From Ruegeria sp. HKCCA6707 (lineage in GTDB: Bacteria > Pseudomonadota > Alphaproteobacteria > Rhodobacterales > Rhodobacteraceae): 64,000 bases of DNA. Location of the stretch: positions 434,001 through 498,000 of the forward strand of contig NZ_WQEG01000002.1 in NCBI RefSeq assembly GCF_013033515.1, written 5' to 3'. The notes beneath the pieces were generated by a model that did no database searches, had not been told where the DNA came from, and was given only the letters and a program-made list of their open reading frames with translations. Numbering within the stretch: the first letter of the stretch is position 1; each line of letters begins with the position of its first letter. The position numbers and the translations under genes are program-made. Positions 42,339 to 51,929 of this stretch are shown here, piece by piece.

Positions 42339-44545
42339 CTTTCAGCGCCTTCGGGTTGGGCCACCGGGCGGGCGTCTTCCGGACAATGGGTCTTGATCAT
42401 TTCGTGGATCAGCGCCTTGTGCAGCGGCTTGGTCAGGTAATGATCGAGCCCCGCGGCGAGAATACCCTGATCATCGCCTGCCATGGCATGCGCAGTCAAA
42501 GCAACGATCGGAACCCTGCGCCCCGTTCCAACCTCGCGTCGCCGGATTTCACCAGTGGCCTCTTTCCCGTCCATCTTCGGCATCGAGATATCCATAAAAA
42601 TCAGATCGGGATCGAACGCGGCATAGGCCTCGATCGCCTCAAGCCCGTTGCTGACAAATCTAAGCTCAATGTCCAGATCCTTGGTCATTTTCTTCAGGAT
42701 CAGTTGATTGGTTTTGTTGTCTTCCGCCGCCAGCACCTTCATGCGCCGATGGCCATCAGTGTCTAGGCCGCTTGATAGCGCGGCAGGTTCACCCGCCCGT
42801 TTCTGAGGCTCGAACACAGGTGCACCAAGTGCCATCAAACGTGAAAAGAGTTCGGCCCTTGGGATCGGTTTCTGCAAAATACCTTCGATCAGCCGGTTCG
42901 CCGGGTCTGCATGGATGACGCCCGGGTTGGCCGACATCACGACAATCGGCAGATCCGACCAATTCCGTTCGCGCAACATGGTCGCAAGCTCCAGCCCCTC
43001 CATATCGGGCAGGTCCTGATCGCAGAGCACCAGGTCGATTGTATCATCTACCGCTCGCAGCGCCTCTTCTCCGCTGGTGCATACCGTCACGCGGGACCCC
43101 AAACGGCTGAGTTGCTTGGTGAGAATGGCGCGGTTCACCGCAAGATTTTCGACCACCAGAACATGTTTCAAGCGCCCGGCCAGATCAGGCGGCGCTGGTT
43201 GCGGGCCTTCGGCCGTGGGCAGAGATACCCGAAAGCCGAAACAGGAACCCGCGCCCTGTTCACTCTCTACCCAGACCTTTCCACCCATCATCTTGATCAG
43301 CCGTTCAGTGATCGCCAGACCCAGTCCTGTGCCTTCAAACTGACGGTTGCGCTCATCCTCGACCTGATTGAACTCACCAAAGATATGATCGATCTTGTCC
43401 GCCGCGATCCCAACACCGGTGTCTTCGATAGCCACATGAATATCGCAGCTTTGCTGGTCAGAATTTGGCACTCCGGTCACCCGGATCAGCACGTGGCCGT
43501 CCGAGGTGAACTTGACCGCATTGCCAACCAGATTGGTCATGATCTGCCGCAGACGTCCCGGGTCGCCGACGAACAGCGTGGGCAGGAACAGGTCATAATC
43601 GACCAGCAGGGTCAGCCCCTTGTCGCGCACGCTGGGTTGCAGCAACATCGCGACTTCAAGAATGCACCGCTCCAGATCAAACTGCTCGGGGTGCAGGGTC
43701 AGTTTGTCAGCTTCGATCTTGGAATAGTCCAACACGTCATTGATGATAACCAGCAGCGCCTCCCCCGAGTTGCGGATCGTATTGACGTAAAGCCGCTGTT
43801 CCTCGGCCAAAGGCGTTTCTGTCAGCAGTTCGGTCATACCGACGATCCCGTTCATCGGAGTTCGAATTTCGTGGCTCATATTGGCCAGAAACGCCGATTT
43901 CGCGCGGTTCGCGGCCTCGGCCCGTTCGCGTGCGGCGTTCAGTTCGGCCTCATGCCGGACCGAAGAGGTGATGTTCAGCGCCAGGCTGACCACATCGCCA
44001 CCACTGCCACGCTGGTCGATCAGGCGAATATATTCTCCGTTCCACAGCTGAATGACCACCGGTTCGGGGTTGAGACTGGCCCACCGGCTTAACATCCGCG
44101 CTCGCCACTCAGCCACAGGTTCGTCGCCGATATCGACAATGCCTTCATCCGTCAAAAGCTGAAGAATGCGGCGATATTCGATGCCGGGCGAAACTTCGTC
44201 CAAACCTTCGAACACGCTCAGGTAAGCGGTATTGGCGCTGATCAACTGGCTGTTCTCGTCGAAAAAGGCAAAGCCATCCTGAATGGTCTGAATGGAATGC
44301 CACAACCGGCGTTCGGCCACTTCGATCTTGGCATTGGCGACGGTCAGATCGGATTTGACCTTTTCATTCTCGCCCCGCACCGTTTCCACTTCGGCCTGGG
44401 TCTCACCGATCTGGCGGGTCAGGGCCAGCGCATGACGACCCAACTTGCAGTTGGCAGCGGAAAGCTCGGCCTGTTTGAGGTGCAACAATCTTTCGGCTGC
44501 AAGCCGCGCGCGCCGTTCTTGGGCCAGTTTTTCTGCAAGGCTCAT
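42335..44545 (-). CDS. Hybrid sensor histidine kinase with two receiver domains
   Basis: A 736-residue cytoplasmic protein with no membrane segment. In order it has an N-terminal coiled coil (1-80), a PAS domain (82-195), a HisKA domain with phospho-acceptor His225 in NMSHEIRTPMNG, a HATPase domain (N, G1 and G2 boxes in LVGNAVKFT, VEDTGVGI and EGTGLGLAI), a first receiver with candidate Asp in LVLCDQDLPDMEG and a second receiver with Asp in IFMDISMPKMDG. There is no Hpt domain or DNA-binding output, so phosphate must pass to another protein. No cognate regulator is adjacent. Its ribosome-binding site lies in a strong hairpin. Confidence 0.95.
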   Translation of the reverse strand: MSLAEKLAQERRARLAAERLLHLKQAELSAANCKLGRHALALTRQIGETQAEVETVRGENEKVKSDLTVANAKIEVAERRLWHSIQTIQDGFAFFDENSQLISANTAYLSVFEGLDEVSPGIEYRRILQLLTDEGIVDIGDEPVAEWRARMLSRWASLNPEPVVIQLWNGEYIRLIDQRGSGGDVVSLALNITSSVRHEAELNAARERAEAANRAKSAFLANMSHEIRTPMNGIVGMTELLTETPLAEEQRLYVNTIRNSGEALLVIINDVLDYSKIEADKLTLHPEQFDLERCILEVAMLLQPSVRDKGLTLLVDYDLFLPTLFVGDPGRLRQIMTNLVGNAVKFTSDGHVLIRVTGVPNSDQQSCDIHVAIEDTGVGIAADKIDHIFGEFNQVEDERNRQFEGTGLGLAITERLIKMMGGKVWVESEQGAGSCFGFRVSLPTAEGPQPAPPDLAGRLKHVLVVENLAVNRAILTKQLSRLGSRVTVCTSGEEALRAVDDTIDLVLCDQDLPDMEGLELATMLRERNWSDLPIVVMSANPGVIHADPANRLIEGILQKPIPRAELFSRLMALGAPVFEPQKRAGEPAALSSGLDTDGHRRMKVLAAEDNKTNQLILKKMTKDLDIELRFVSNGLEAIEAYAAFDPDLIFMDISMPKMDGKEATGEIRRREVGTGRRVPIVALTAHAMAGDDQGILAAGLDHYLTKPLHKALIHEMIKTHCPEDARPVAQPEGAES

Positions 44546-44553
44546 ATCATGCT

Positions 44554-44588
44554 CTTCCCGGGTTAGCTGCGTGCAGCATCCCGGGAAG
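44554..44588 (-). repeat. Hairpin holding the ribosome-binding site of the hybrid kinase
   Basis: On the minus strand CTTCCCGGG pairs with CCCGGGAAG, enclosing a second stem GCTGC-AC-GCAGC. The 3' arm contains GGGAAG, which reads into AG and, six bases later, the kinase ATG; it is the only Shine-Dalgarno candidate. Folding would hide it. No T-run follows, so this is not a plain terminator for the gene that ends at 44612. Confidence 0.7.
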
Positions 44589-44611
44589 CGGTGAAAAAGT
44601 GCTTAAAGCTG

Positions 44612-46654
44612 TTACGAACGCCCTTCGCGCAGCCATCCCGCCAATAAGAACCCACCAGCCAGCAGCAGCGCCAACCAGGGTGGGAACAGGCCCGCTTGGG
44701 TGACATCTCGGGTTTCATAGGCGTCGCGCGGGGTCAGACCAATCCAGCCGCGCCCTGCCGCCGGACGCCCGTCGCGGACATTGCGAATGGCAGGCAAGCC
44801 GTCCTCAACCTGAATCACACCACCCCGCAAGCTGGCCAGATGCGGTTCCATGATCTCGGACGTTGCGATGGTGCGTTCGAACTCTTTGGGCGCTGCGGGG
44901 CCAAGACCAATCACAGCAAAATGCTCACCCTCTTCCAGGCGATAAAGGCCAATTTCAGGGCCGAAATACTGAACCTCGAAGCGACCGGGCGAGACTTCGT
45001 TCAAGTTGATCTGCAGGCTCTCACCATTGGGCCGTGTGATCGTGACCGGGCCAATCTCTTCGTTCAGGGTCTGGCGAATGATGCGCATGGTTTGGCCGTT
45101 GGCTTCGGCCCAGAGCGCTTCTTCTTCAAGCTCGGGCTCTTTCATCAGCCAATGTGCAAGACGGCGCAGAAGTTCCAACTGCGGACCGCCGCCGTCAAAT
45201 CCGCGACTCCACAGCCAGGCATGATCCGACGCCAGCAAGGCGACGCGGCCTTCGCCTGCGCGGTCCAGAACCAACAGCGGGCGTTCATCCACTCCAGTCA
45301 TCAGCACTTCGCCCGTCCGGGGCCGCACATCAATCTGACGCAGCCATGCGCCCCAGCCATCCGATGCGCCCAAATCGGTGGTGACCGGGTGGCGTTCGCC
45401 AAGCTCGGACACCATCGGGACAAAGCGTTCCTCGATCACCCGCGCGGTAGGCTGGGCAGGCAGAACCGGCCCAAGCGGTGATCGAAAGATGCTGTCGGCG
45501 GTGGCGAAATCAGGACCGGCGGCCACCAGCACGGCCCCGCCGTCGTTGATATAGTTGTTGACGTTATCCAGATAGATCGCGGGCAGGATGCCCCGGCGTT
45601 TGTAGCGGTCGAAGATGATCAGATCAAAATCGTTGATCTTTTCCAAAAACAGCTCTCGGGTCGGGAAGGCAATCAAAGACAGCTCATCCACAGGCACGCC
45701 ATCCTGTTTTTCGGGTGGACGGAGAATGGTGAAATGCACCAGATCGACCGAGCTGTCGGATTTCAGAAGGTTGCGCCAGGTGCGCCCGCCCGGATGCGGC
45801 TCGCCCGAGACCAGCAGCACCCGCAACCGGTCGCGCACGCCGTTCATCTGGATCAAGGCGGTGTTGTTGCGGTCGGTCAACTCACCTTCGGCCTGCGGCA
45901 CGCTGAACTGGATCACATTGCGCCCGCCATGGGGCAGCGCAACAGGCACTTCGATGTCGCTGCCGATGGGCATGGTGAAAGTCTGCGGCGCGCCGCCATC
46001 AATCGAGATCTCAAGCGGCGCTGTCGTAGCGCCCGGGGGCACCGCGCCGCTGTCTTCGATCCGGAGCGTCAGGGTCACGGGCTCACCGATGATGGCAAAG
46101 GCCGGGGCGTTGCGCACGATCAGCCTGCGGTCCCAATCCTCGGCCCGTCCGGTTTGCAGCAGATGCATCGGGGCGGGCAAATCCGGGGCCTGATCCACAT
46201 CATGCACGATCCCGTCCGAGACGACGACGATCCCCGCGATTCGCGCACGGGGTTCTTCGGCCAGGGCGGCGTTCAAAGCCGCCATCACCTGTGTTCCCTC
46301 ATCCCCGTCACTGTCGCCAACGGGGATACGGCGCAATTCGGTGTTTGCGCGGCTTTCGATCTCTTCGGCCAGCGCGTCTGCGGTTTGCACCGTCTGCTCG
46401 GCGCGGTCTGACAAGGTCTGGCTGGCGCTTTGATCTTCGATCATCAGCACGATGTCGGTCAAAGGCGCGCGGTCTTCTATCTGATAGACCGGCCCGCTGA
46501 GCGCGATCAGCACCACAATCGCTGCCAGCCCGCGCAACGCCCAACCGGACAATCCACGCCAGAGTGCGACAGCAATCCCGCCCAGCGCCACAGCGCCCAC
46601 GATGGCCAGAACCGGCCAGGGAATCAGCGGATCAAAAAGAAGCGTTCCGTTCAT
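44612..46654 (-). CDS. Large membrane protein with VWA-like/glutamine amidotransferase-like region (end of MoxR operon)
   Basis: A 680-residue inner-membrane protein. Two N-terminal helices (WPVLAIVGAVALGGIAVALW and GLAAIVVLIALSGPVY) lead to a von Willebrand A-like region (DIVLMIEDQSASQTLSD, a degenerate MIDAS). Beta-rich domains follow, then a region similar to class I glutamine amidotransferase-like folds (LIIFDRYKRRGILPAIYLDN; GGAVLVAAGPDF). A last helix near the C-terminus (FPPWLALLLAGGFLLAGWL) ends the protein. It overlaps the BatA-DUF4159 gene start by four bases. The function is unknown; this gene set is thought to act in envelope assembly or metal-dependent folding. Confidence 0.8.
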   Translation of the reverse strand: MNGTLLFDPLIPWPVLAIVGAVALGGIAVALWRGLSGWALRGLAAIVVLIALSGPVYQIEDRAPLTDIVLMIEDQSASQTLSDRAEQTVQTADALAEEIESRANTELRRIPVGDSDGDEGTQVMAALNAALAEEPRARIAGIVVVSDGIVHDVDQAPDLPAPMHLLQTGRAEDWDRRLIVRNAPAFAIIGEPVTLTLRIEDSGAVPPGATTAPLEISIDGGAPQTFTMPIGSDIEVPVALPHGGRNVIQFSVPQAEGELTDRNNTALIQMNGVRDRLRVLLVSGEPHPGGRTWRNLLKSDSSVDLVHFTILRPPEKQDGVPVDELSLIAFPTRELFLEKINDFDLIIFDRYKRRGILPAIYLDNVNNYINDGGAVLVAAGPDFATADSIFRSPLGPVLPAQPTARVIEERFVPMVSELGERHPVTTDLGASDGWGAWLRQIDVRPRTGEVLMTGVDERPLLVLDRAGEGRVALLASDHAWLWSRGFDGGGPQLELLRRLAHWLMKEPELEEEALWAEANGQTMRIIRQTLNEEIGPVTITRPNGESLQINLNEVSPGRFEVQYFGPEIGLYRLEEGEHFAVIGLGPAAPKEFERTIATSEIMEPHLASLRGGVIQVEDGLPAIRNVRDGRPAAGRGWIGLTPRDAYETRDVTQAGLFPPWLALLLAGGFLLAGWLREGRS

Positions 46655-49413
46655 TGTCCCAACCTGTCCAATAGCGCAGGCACGTGGACCTGATCGGATT
46701 TGTAATTCCCGGTCAGCACGTGCATCACCAGATTGACGCCAAAGCGATTGGCCAGCTCGCGCTGCCGTTCACCGGCATAGCCACGGCCCACCGGCAACAA
46801 GGCCTGACCGTTGCGATCCACCGCCCAGGCGCTGGCCCAGTCATTGCCGCCGATGACCACAGGCGTCACGTTATCATTCAGATTGCGGAAGGGCATTCCT
46901 TCGATCTGCTCGGCATCGGGCGGCGCGGCCTCGACCCAGACCTCGGTGCCCATGTGCCGGCCCGGAAAATCCTGGAGCAGGTAGAAGGCCCGGGTCAGCA
47001 CGTGATCCTTCGGAACAGGCTCTAGCGCGGGGATATTCAGCGGACCTGCCAGCTGTTGTAGCTTCCGGCCATTGGGGCTGGAGGCCCCGAAACTGGCGAC
47101 ATTGGCATCGCGCGTGTCAAACAGGATCATCCCGCCCGACCGCAGATAGGTGTTGAGCTTGGCGTAAGCCTCAGCTGACGGTTGCGGTTGATCGGGGGTG
47201 ATGGGCCAATAGAGCAACGGGAAGAACGCCAGTTCATCCCGTTCAAGATCAACCCCAATCGGCTCGGCAGGTTCGACCGAGGTACGGAAATACAAGGTCT
47301 GGGCCAAACCGCGCATCCCGGCCTCAGCAACCTCGTCCACCTGCGCATTGCCGGTCAGGACATGGGCCAGAACAAGCTCATGCGCCGCTTGCAGGGCAAA
47401 TTCGGTATCCTCGGGGGTTTGCGCTTGAACCTCTGGCACCAGCAGCAAGCCACCGGCCAAAACGGCTGCGGCGCGCGCCAGCCCCAAACGCCCTGACAAA
47501 GCCAGCGAGGCGACGATGTCGACGGTCAGCAACAGAAGCGCGAGGCTCAAGAGCAGCCCGCCAATTGGCGTCTCGGTGCTGATCTCTTGTCCGCGGATCG
47601 GGATATCTGCAGGCCAAACCACCGGGCTCAGCAGCGCGTCCTCGGGCAGAACGTTCAATGCGAGCTTTTGCTTGCCGCTTTCATAAAGCCCGGGGCGCAG
47701 TTCGGGCCCGATTGGATCCGAGATCAGGCTGACACCATCCACACCGGGTAAGTTACCCGCATCCGACAGGGTGCCGAAACCGTCGAGAACCTGAATAGGC
47801 TCCCATGTTGTGCCCTGCAACTGCGCCTCTTGCCGCGACTTGGCGGCAGAGGCGACAGCCAGACGGTCCAGCATTTCGACAAACAGGCCCGACAAAGGCA
47901 GGCTGGACCATTCGGCGTCTGCGGTGACGTGAAACAGCACAACTTGCCCCAGACCCAGCGCCTTGCGGGTCACCAGCGGCGTGCCGTCCGACAGCGAAGC
48001 AATCACCCGATCCGCCAGATTAGGGTCTGGTTGCGCCATGACTTGCGTGGTGACAGACACGTCCGCAGGAATGTTCAGACCGAAAAAGGGCGAATCTTCG
48101 GGGAACGGGGCCAGGCCTTTGGCTTCCCCCCAGCTCATCGCACCCCCGACGGAGCGGCCCCCGCTGCGCAGACGCACCGGCAGCAAGGTATCCTCGGCGG
48201 CGCGGCCCAGATCACTGGCGGCCATGCGCGGGCCTGCAAAGCGCAGCAGCAAGCCGCCCTGTTCCACCCATTCGGTCAGCGCAACCTCTTCGGCGGCGGC
48301 CAGAGTGGCGACATCTGCCAGCACAATCACATCCGGGTTGGCGCGCAGAACATCCAGCAGACCGCCATCGACAAAATCAGCGGTGGGGATCAGAACCTGT
48401 GTCAGGTAGTGCAACGGCGACAACAGCTCGAGCCCTTCGCGGTCAAGCGTTCCTGCGATCAAAGCCACTTCGCGGCGGCGCAGGCTGTCATCGGTGAGCG
48501 TGACAGCCCCTGCGGCGCGTTGGCCCTGGATCTCAAACCGCGTGATCCGGGCGCGCAGCTCGGACGGCAGGACAATCTGCGTTTGCGCCCGGGTGGCGTC
48601 GCTTTCAAACTCCAGATCGACCGAATGCAGCACGCGCATGGTGCCCGCCGGATCGCGACCTTGCGCCAACACGGTGACGGTATCGGCCGGGCCGGGTTCC
48701 GCACGCAGCACAGTCAGCACGATCGCACCGTCCTGATATGTTGCGGGCGCAATGGCCATGACCGGGGACGGAGATTGAAAGACTGTCACATCACCCCGCG
48801 CCTGCAATGCGTCGACCATCTGATCTTGACTGTCATAGTTCAGGCGGTCGCTGAACCAATGCGTGTCAAACCCACCATCAACATCATTCAACGACTGGAT
48901 CGCCGCATCTAATTGCTGAGGTGTGGGCTGCCACGGCATCGGCACAAGCCCGGGCAGTCGTCCACGCCATGCCTCAGCCGCCTGGAAAACCGGCGCTTCC
49001 GGCTCGGTCAGGCGCAGGATCGAAACCGGGCGCCCAGCCCGGCCCGCCTCGGTCAGCTGCGCGTCAATCTGGTCCAGCGTGGCCGACCAGCGGGTGGCCC
49101 CCGCCCAGCTGCCATCCAGCACCAGCAACAGGGGTCCCGAGCCGGTCTCATCCCGTGACGGGTTCAGAACCGGACCTGCCAGACCGATGATGATCGCCGC
49201 TGCCGCCAGCATCCGCAGCAGCAAAAGCCACCATGGTGTGCGGTCCGAGACGCTTTCTTCGTCCTTCAGCCCCAAAAGCAGTGTTACCGCCGGGAACAAT
49301 CGACGGATCGGTGCAGGCGGTACGGCGCGCAGGATCAGCCACAGGATCGGCAGGGTCAGCAGACCAAGCAAAATCCACGGCGCAGTGAAACCGATACCTG
49401 CGAGAACCGTCAT
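46651..49413 (-). CDS. BatA/DUF4159 membrane protein
   Basis: A 920-residue inner-membrane protein. The N-terminus is a BatA-type module (FTAPWILLGLLTLPILWLIL and TPWWLLLLRMLAAAAIIIGL, two membrane helices), followed by a VWA-like domain without a clean MIDAS, another helix pair near residues 640-690 and a C-terminal DUF4159 domain (from about 720: LYWPITPDQPQPSAEAYAK; LRSGGMILFDTRD; NRFGVNLVMHVLTGNYK). The ATG at 49413 overlaps the DUF58 gene by four bases; a longer frame to 49512 is excluded. It is the central component of the MoxR operon. Confidence 0.88.
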   Translation of the reverse strand: MTVLAGIGFTAPWILLGLLTLPILWLILRAVPPAPIRRLFPAVTLLLGLKDEESVSDRTPWWLLLLRMLAAAAIIIGLAGPVLNPSRDETGSGPLLLVLDGSWAGATRWSATLDQIDAQLTEAGRAGRPVSILRLTEPEAPVFQAAEAWRGRLPGLVPMPWQPTPQQLDAAIQSLNDVDGGFDTHWFSDRLNYDSQDQMVDALQARGDVTVFQSPSPVMAIAPATYQDGAIVLTVLRAEPGPADTVTVLAQGRDPAGTMRVLHSVDLEFESDATRAQTQIVLPSELRARITRFEIQGQRAAGAVTLTDDSLRRREVALIAGTLDREGLELLSPLHYLTQVLIPTADFVDGGLLDVLRANPDVIVLADVATLAAAEEVALTEWVEQGGLLLRFAGPRMAASDLGRAAEDTLLPVRLRSGGRSVGGAMSWGEAKGLAPFPEDSPFFGLNIPADVSVTTQVMAQPDPNLADRVIASLSDGTPLVTRKALGLGQVVLFHVTADAEWSSLPLSGLFVEMLDRLAVASAAKSRQEAQLQGTTWEPIQVLDGFGTLSDAGNLPGVDGVSLISDPIGPELRPGLYESGKQKLALNVLPEDALLSPVVWPADIPIRGQEISTETPIGGLLLSLALLLLTVDIVASLALSGRLGLARAAAVLAGGLLLVPEVQAQTPEDTEFALQAAHELVLAHVLTGNAQVDEVAEAGMRGLAQTLYFRTSVEPAEPIGVDLERDELAFFPLLYWPITPDQPQPSAEAYAKLNTYLRSGGMILFDTRDANVASFGASSPNGRKLQQLAGPLNIPALEPVPKDHVLTRAFYLLQDFPGRHMGTEVWVEAAPPDAEQIEGMPFRNLNDNVTPVVIGGNDWASAWAVDRNGQALLPVGRGYAGERQRELANRFGVNLVMHVLTGNYKSDQVHVPALLDRLGQ

Positions 49414-50285
49414 TGCACACCCCCATCCAGCGCGCGATAGAGCCACAATAGCGCCGATTGCGCACTGTCTTTGGAGTGGTGCAGACCCAATTGCCAACCG
49501 GTGGCGCGGCATAGTCGGGCCAGGTCATCCTTGCGTCGGGCCAGCCGCTCGAGATAACGGTCGCGCAGGTCGCCAGCCTTCAAGGTCTCGTGCTGGGCGG
49601 TGCCGCCAACGCTTTCAAAGATCGTCCGCCCGCGAAACGGGAACGCTTCTTCTGACGGGTCGAGAATTTGCAGCAAAACACCCCGTACCCCGCGATCAGC
49701 GGCCTTGGTCAGGGCAAGCTCGACTTCGCCGAGCGGGCCCAGAAAATCAGACAGGAACACAGCGCGGGCATGAGGGATCATGGCTTTGTGTTCTGGCGGT
49801 GCGTAATCCGCCTCGGCATCCTCAGACCAGGCTTGCGCCAGGCGAACGATCTGCGCGTTACCGCGTCGGGGCGGCAGGCTTGTACCAGTCAGCCCTACAC
49901 GCTCACCGCCGCGCACCAGCAGGATGGCCGTTGCCAGACCCAGCAAACGCGCGCGATCGGCCTTGGTCGGTAGCCCTTTATCCGACGCAAAACGCATCGA
50001 AGCCCCCTGATCGACCCAAAGCATAATGGATTGCGCAATCTGCCATTCGCGCTCGCGGACAAATTGCTGATCCCCGCGGGCCGAACGCCGATGGTCGATC
50101 ATCCGGCGGCTGTCGCCCAGTTGTGCCGGGCGATATTGCCAAAAGTCATCACCCATACCCGACCGACGCCGCCCGTGATCGCCCAGCAGCACCGTTCCGG
50201 CCAAATGCTCGGCGCGCGCCAAAAGCGGCGGCAGCCGGGACGCCTCGGCCTCGGATCTTTCGCGAAGAGTCAGCGCCGCATTCAC
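49410..50285 (-). CDS. DUF58 domain protein of the MoxR operon
   Basis: A 291-residue protein with the DUF58 signature DDFWQYRPAQLGDSRRMIDH and RRSAR, a domain always near MoxR ATPases and thought to belong to a VWA-like fold (ALTKAADRGVRGVLLQILDP). There is no membrane segment at the N-terminus, unlike longer DUF58 proteins. It overlaps moxR and the BatA-DUF4159 gene by four bases on each side, so all are co-translated. It probably links the ATPase to the membrane components. Confidence 0.9.
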   Translation of the reverse strand: MNAALTLRERSEAEASRLPPLLARAEHLAGTVLLGDHGRRRSGMGDDFWQYRPAQLGDSRRMIDHRRSARGDQQFVREREWQIAQSIMLWVDQGASMRFASDKGLPTKADRARLLGLATAILLVRGGERVGLTGTSLPPRRGNAQIVRLAQAWSEDAEADYAPPEHKAMIPHARAVFLSDFLGPLGEVELALTKAADRGVRGVLLQILDPSEEAFPFRGRTIFESVGGTAQHETLKAGDLRDRYLERLARRKDDLARLCRATGWQLGLHHSKDSAQSALLWLYRALDGGVQ

Positions 50286-51289
50286 GCTGCGGCCTCGGCC
50301 CGGATCAGACCACGAGCCGTTGTCTCAATCAGATCAGCCAGACTGTCACCCCGCGCACGGGCAGCGAAGTTGAGCGCCATGCGGTGGCTCAGCACCGGGC
50401 GCGCCATGTCCAGAACATCATCTGCATTGGGGGCCAGCCGTCCTTGCAACAGCGCCCGGGCGCGCACGGTCATCATCAGAGCCTGCGCCGCACGCGGCCC
50501 CGGACCCCAGGCCACCGTCTCGGCCACACGCTCGGAAACACCGGACTCTTCCGGGCGGAAGGCACGGACCAGATCGAGGATCAGTTCAACCACCGATTCT
50601 CCCACGGGCATCCGGCGCAACAGAACCTGCGCGGCCAGCAACTCTTCCTTGCTGAAGATCTGATGCGCCCCGTCTTCTTCAACGCCGGTGGTCGCGAGCA
50701 AGATATCGCGTTCGGTCTGGCGGTCGGGATATTCCACATCAATTTGCACCAGAAACCGGTCAAGCTGCGCTTCGGGCAGCGGATAGGTCCCTTCCTGTTC
50801 AATCGGGTTTTGGGTGGCCAACACGTGGAATGGCGTGCCCAGACTGCGATCTTCGCCAGCGACGGTTACAGTCCGTTCCTGCATGGCCTGCAGAAGCGCC
50901 GATTGGGTACGCGGGCTGGCGCGGTTGATCTCATCGGCCATCAACAGCTCGCAGAAGATCGGGCCGGGGATGAAACGGAAGCGGCGTGTACCGTCTTCGG
51001 CGGTATCCAGAACCTCGGACCCAAGGATATCTGCCGGCATCAGGTCGGGAGTGAACTGGATCCGGTTGCCATGCAAACCCATCACGGTCGACAGAGTTTC
51101 AACCAGCCGTGTCTTTCCCAACCCGGGCAAGCCGATCAACAAAGCGTGACCGCCACACAACAAAGCGGTCAGGGTCAGGTCAACGACCCGCTCTTGCCCG
51201 ATAAAGCGACGGGTGATCGAGGATTTCGCCTCTTGCAGCTTGTTTTCCAGCGCTTCGATCTCGACGACGAGGTCGGCAGGTTCGGACAT
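50282..51289 (-). CDS. moxR: MoxR-type AAA+ ATPase
   Basis: A 335-residue AAA+ ATPase of the MoxR family, chaperone-like proteins that use ATP to mature or insert metal into partner proteins. Walker A is GLPGLGKTRLVE, Walker B LLMADEINRASPRTQ, and the sensor regions are FHVLATQNPIEQEGTYPLPE and EAQLDRFLV. The ATG at 51289 gives MSEPADLVVEIEALENKL; the longer frame is unsupported. It is first in the operon moxR-DUF58-BatA/DUF4159-membrane protein and divergent from the DUF1285 gene. Confidence 0.95.
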   Translation of the reverse strand: MSEPADLVVEIEALENKLQEAKSSITRRFIGQERVVDLTLTALLCGGHALLIGLPGLGKTRLVETLSTVMGLHGNRIQFTPDLMPADILGSEVLDTAEDGTRRFRFIPGPIFCELLMADEINRASPRTQSALLQAMQERTVTVAGEDRSLGTPFHVLATQNPIEQEGTYPLPEAQLDRFLVQIDVEYPDRQTERDILLATTGVEEDGAHQIFSKEELLAAQVLLRRMPVGESVVELILDLVRAFRPEESGVSERVAETVAWGPGPRAAQALMMTVRARALLQGRLAPNADDVLDMARPVLSHRMALNFAARARGDSLADLIETTARGLIRAEAAA

Positions 51290-51341
51290 GAGGTTCCCTT
51301 CCGTGAACTGATATGGTTGAAGTGTATCGCGCTGAGAGGAA

Positions 51342-51929
51342 ATGGCAAAAGCAATGAGCGGACAAAAACCCGTGACCCCTTCGCCAGACGGTCTGGCGGC
51401 TTCGGTCAAAGCGGCCAAAACTCGTGGTTTACCGCCCGTTCATCTGTGGAATCCCCCGTTTTGCGGCGATTTGGACATACGCGTCGCCAAAGATGGCACT
51501 TGGTCTTATTTAGGGTCACCGATCCGGCGGTTCGAGCTTGTGAAGCTTTTTTCGTCAATTCTTAAGAAAGAATACGGCAAATACTATCTGGTCACCCCGG
51601 TTGAGAAGGTGGGAATCACCGTTGAGGATGCGCCTTTCATCGCCGAAGACTTTGACCAGATCGGTTCGGGCGACGGCCAGGTCCTGCGGTTTACCACTTC
51701 TGTCGGTGATCAGGCCGAGGCCGGCGCAGACCACCCGATCCGCATTGAGATTGACCCGGATACAGCAGAGCCTTCGCCCTATATCCTGATCCGCAGCAAC
51801 CTTGAGGCGCGTATCGACCGCAAGAGCTTTTACCGGATGGTGGATATCGCCACCCATCATGAGGGCTGGTTTGGCGTCTGGTCCGGCGGCCAGTTCTTTG
51901 GCCTGATCCCGTCAGACGACCTTGGCTGA
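51342..51929 (+). CDS. DUF1285 domain protein
   Basis: A 195-residue protein of the DUF1285 family, small beta-rich cytoplasmic proteins of unknown function. Typical segments are WNPPFCGDLDIRVAKDGTW, SPIRRFELVKLFSSIL and FFGLIPSDDLG at the end. The start is either the ATG at 51342, with AGGA very close to it, or the one at 51354. It is divergent from moxR across 52 bases, an arrangement frequently seen in alphaproteobacteria, so a role in the MoxR system is plausible. Its end overlaps the convergent EamA gene by 18 bases. Confidence 0.87.
   Translation: MAKAMSGQKPVTPSPDGLAASVKAAKTRGLPPVHLWNPPFCGDLDIRVAKDGTWSYLGSPIRRFELVKLFSSILKKEYGKYYLVTPVEKVGITVEDAPFIAEDFDQIGSGDGQVLRFTTSVGDQAEAGADHPIRIEIDPDTAEPSPYILIRSNLEARIDRKSFYRMVDIATHHEGWFGVWSGGQFFGLIPSDDLG

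Noticed and set aside
42911..44092. Plus-strand frame of 393 codons opposite the hybrid kinase.
   Set aside because: The kinase on the minus strand has His, ATP-binding and receiver motifs; the antisense frame is produced by codon bias in GC-rich DNA.
47830..48912. Plus-strand frame of 360 codons opposite the BatA-DUF4159 gene.
   Set aside because: No domain or start signal; antisense shadow of a well-supported gene.
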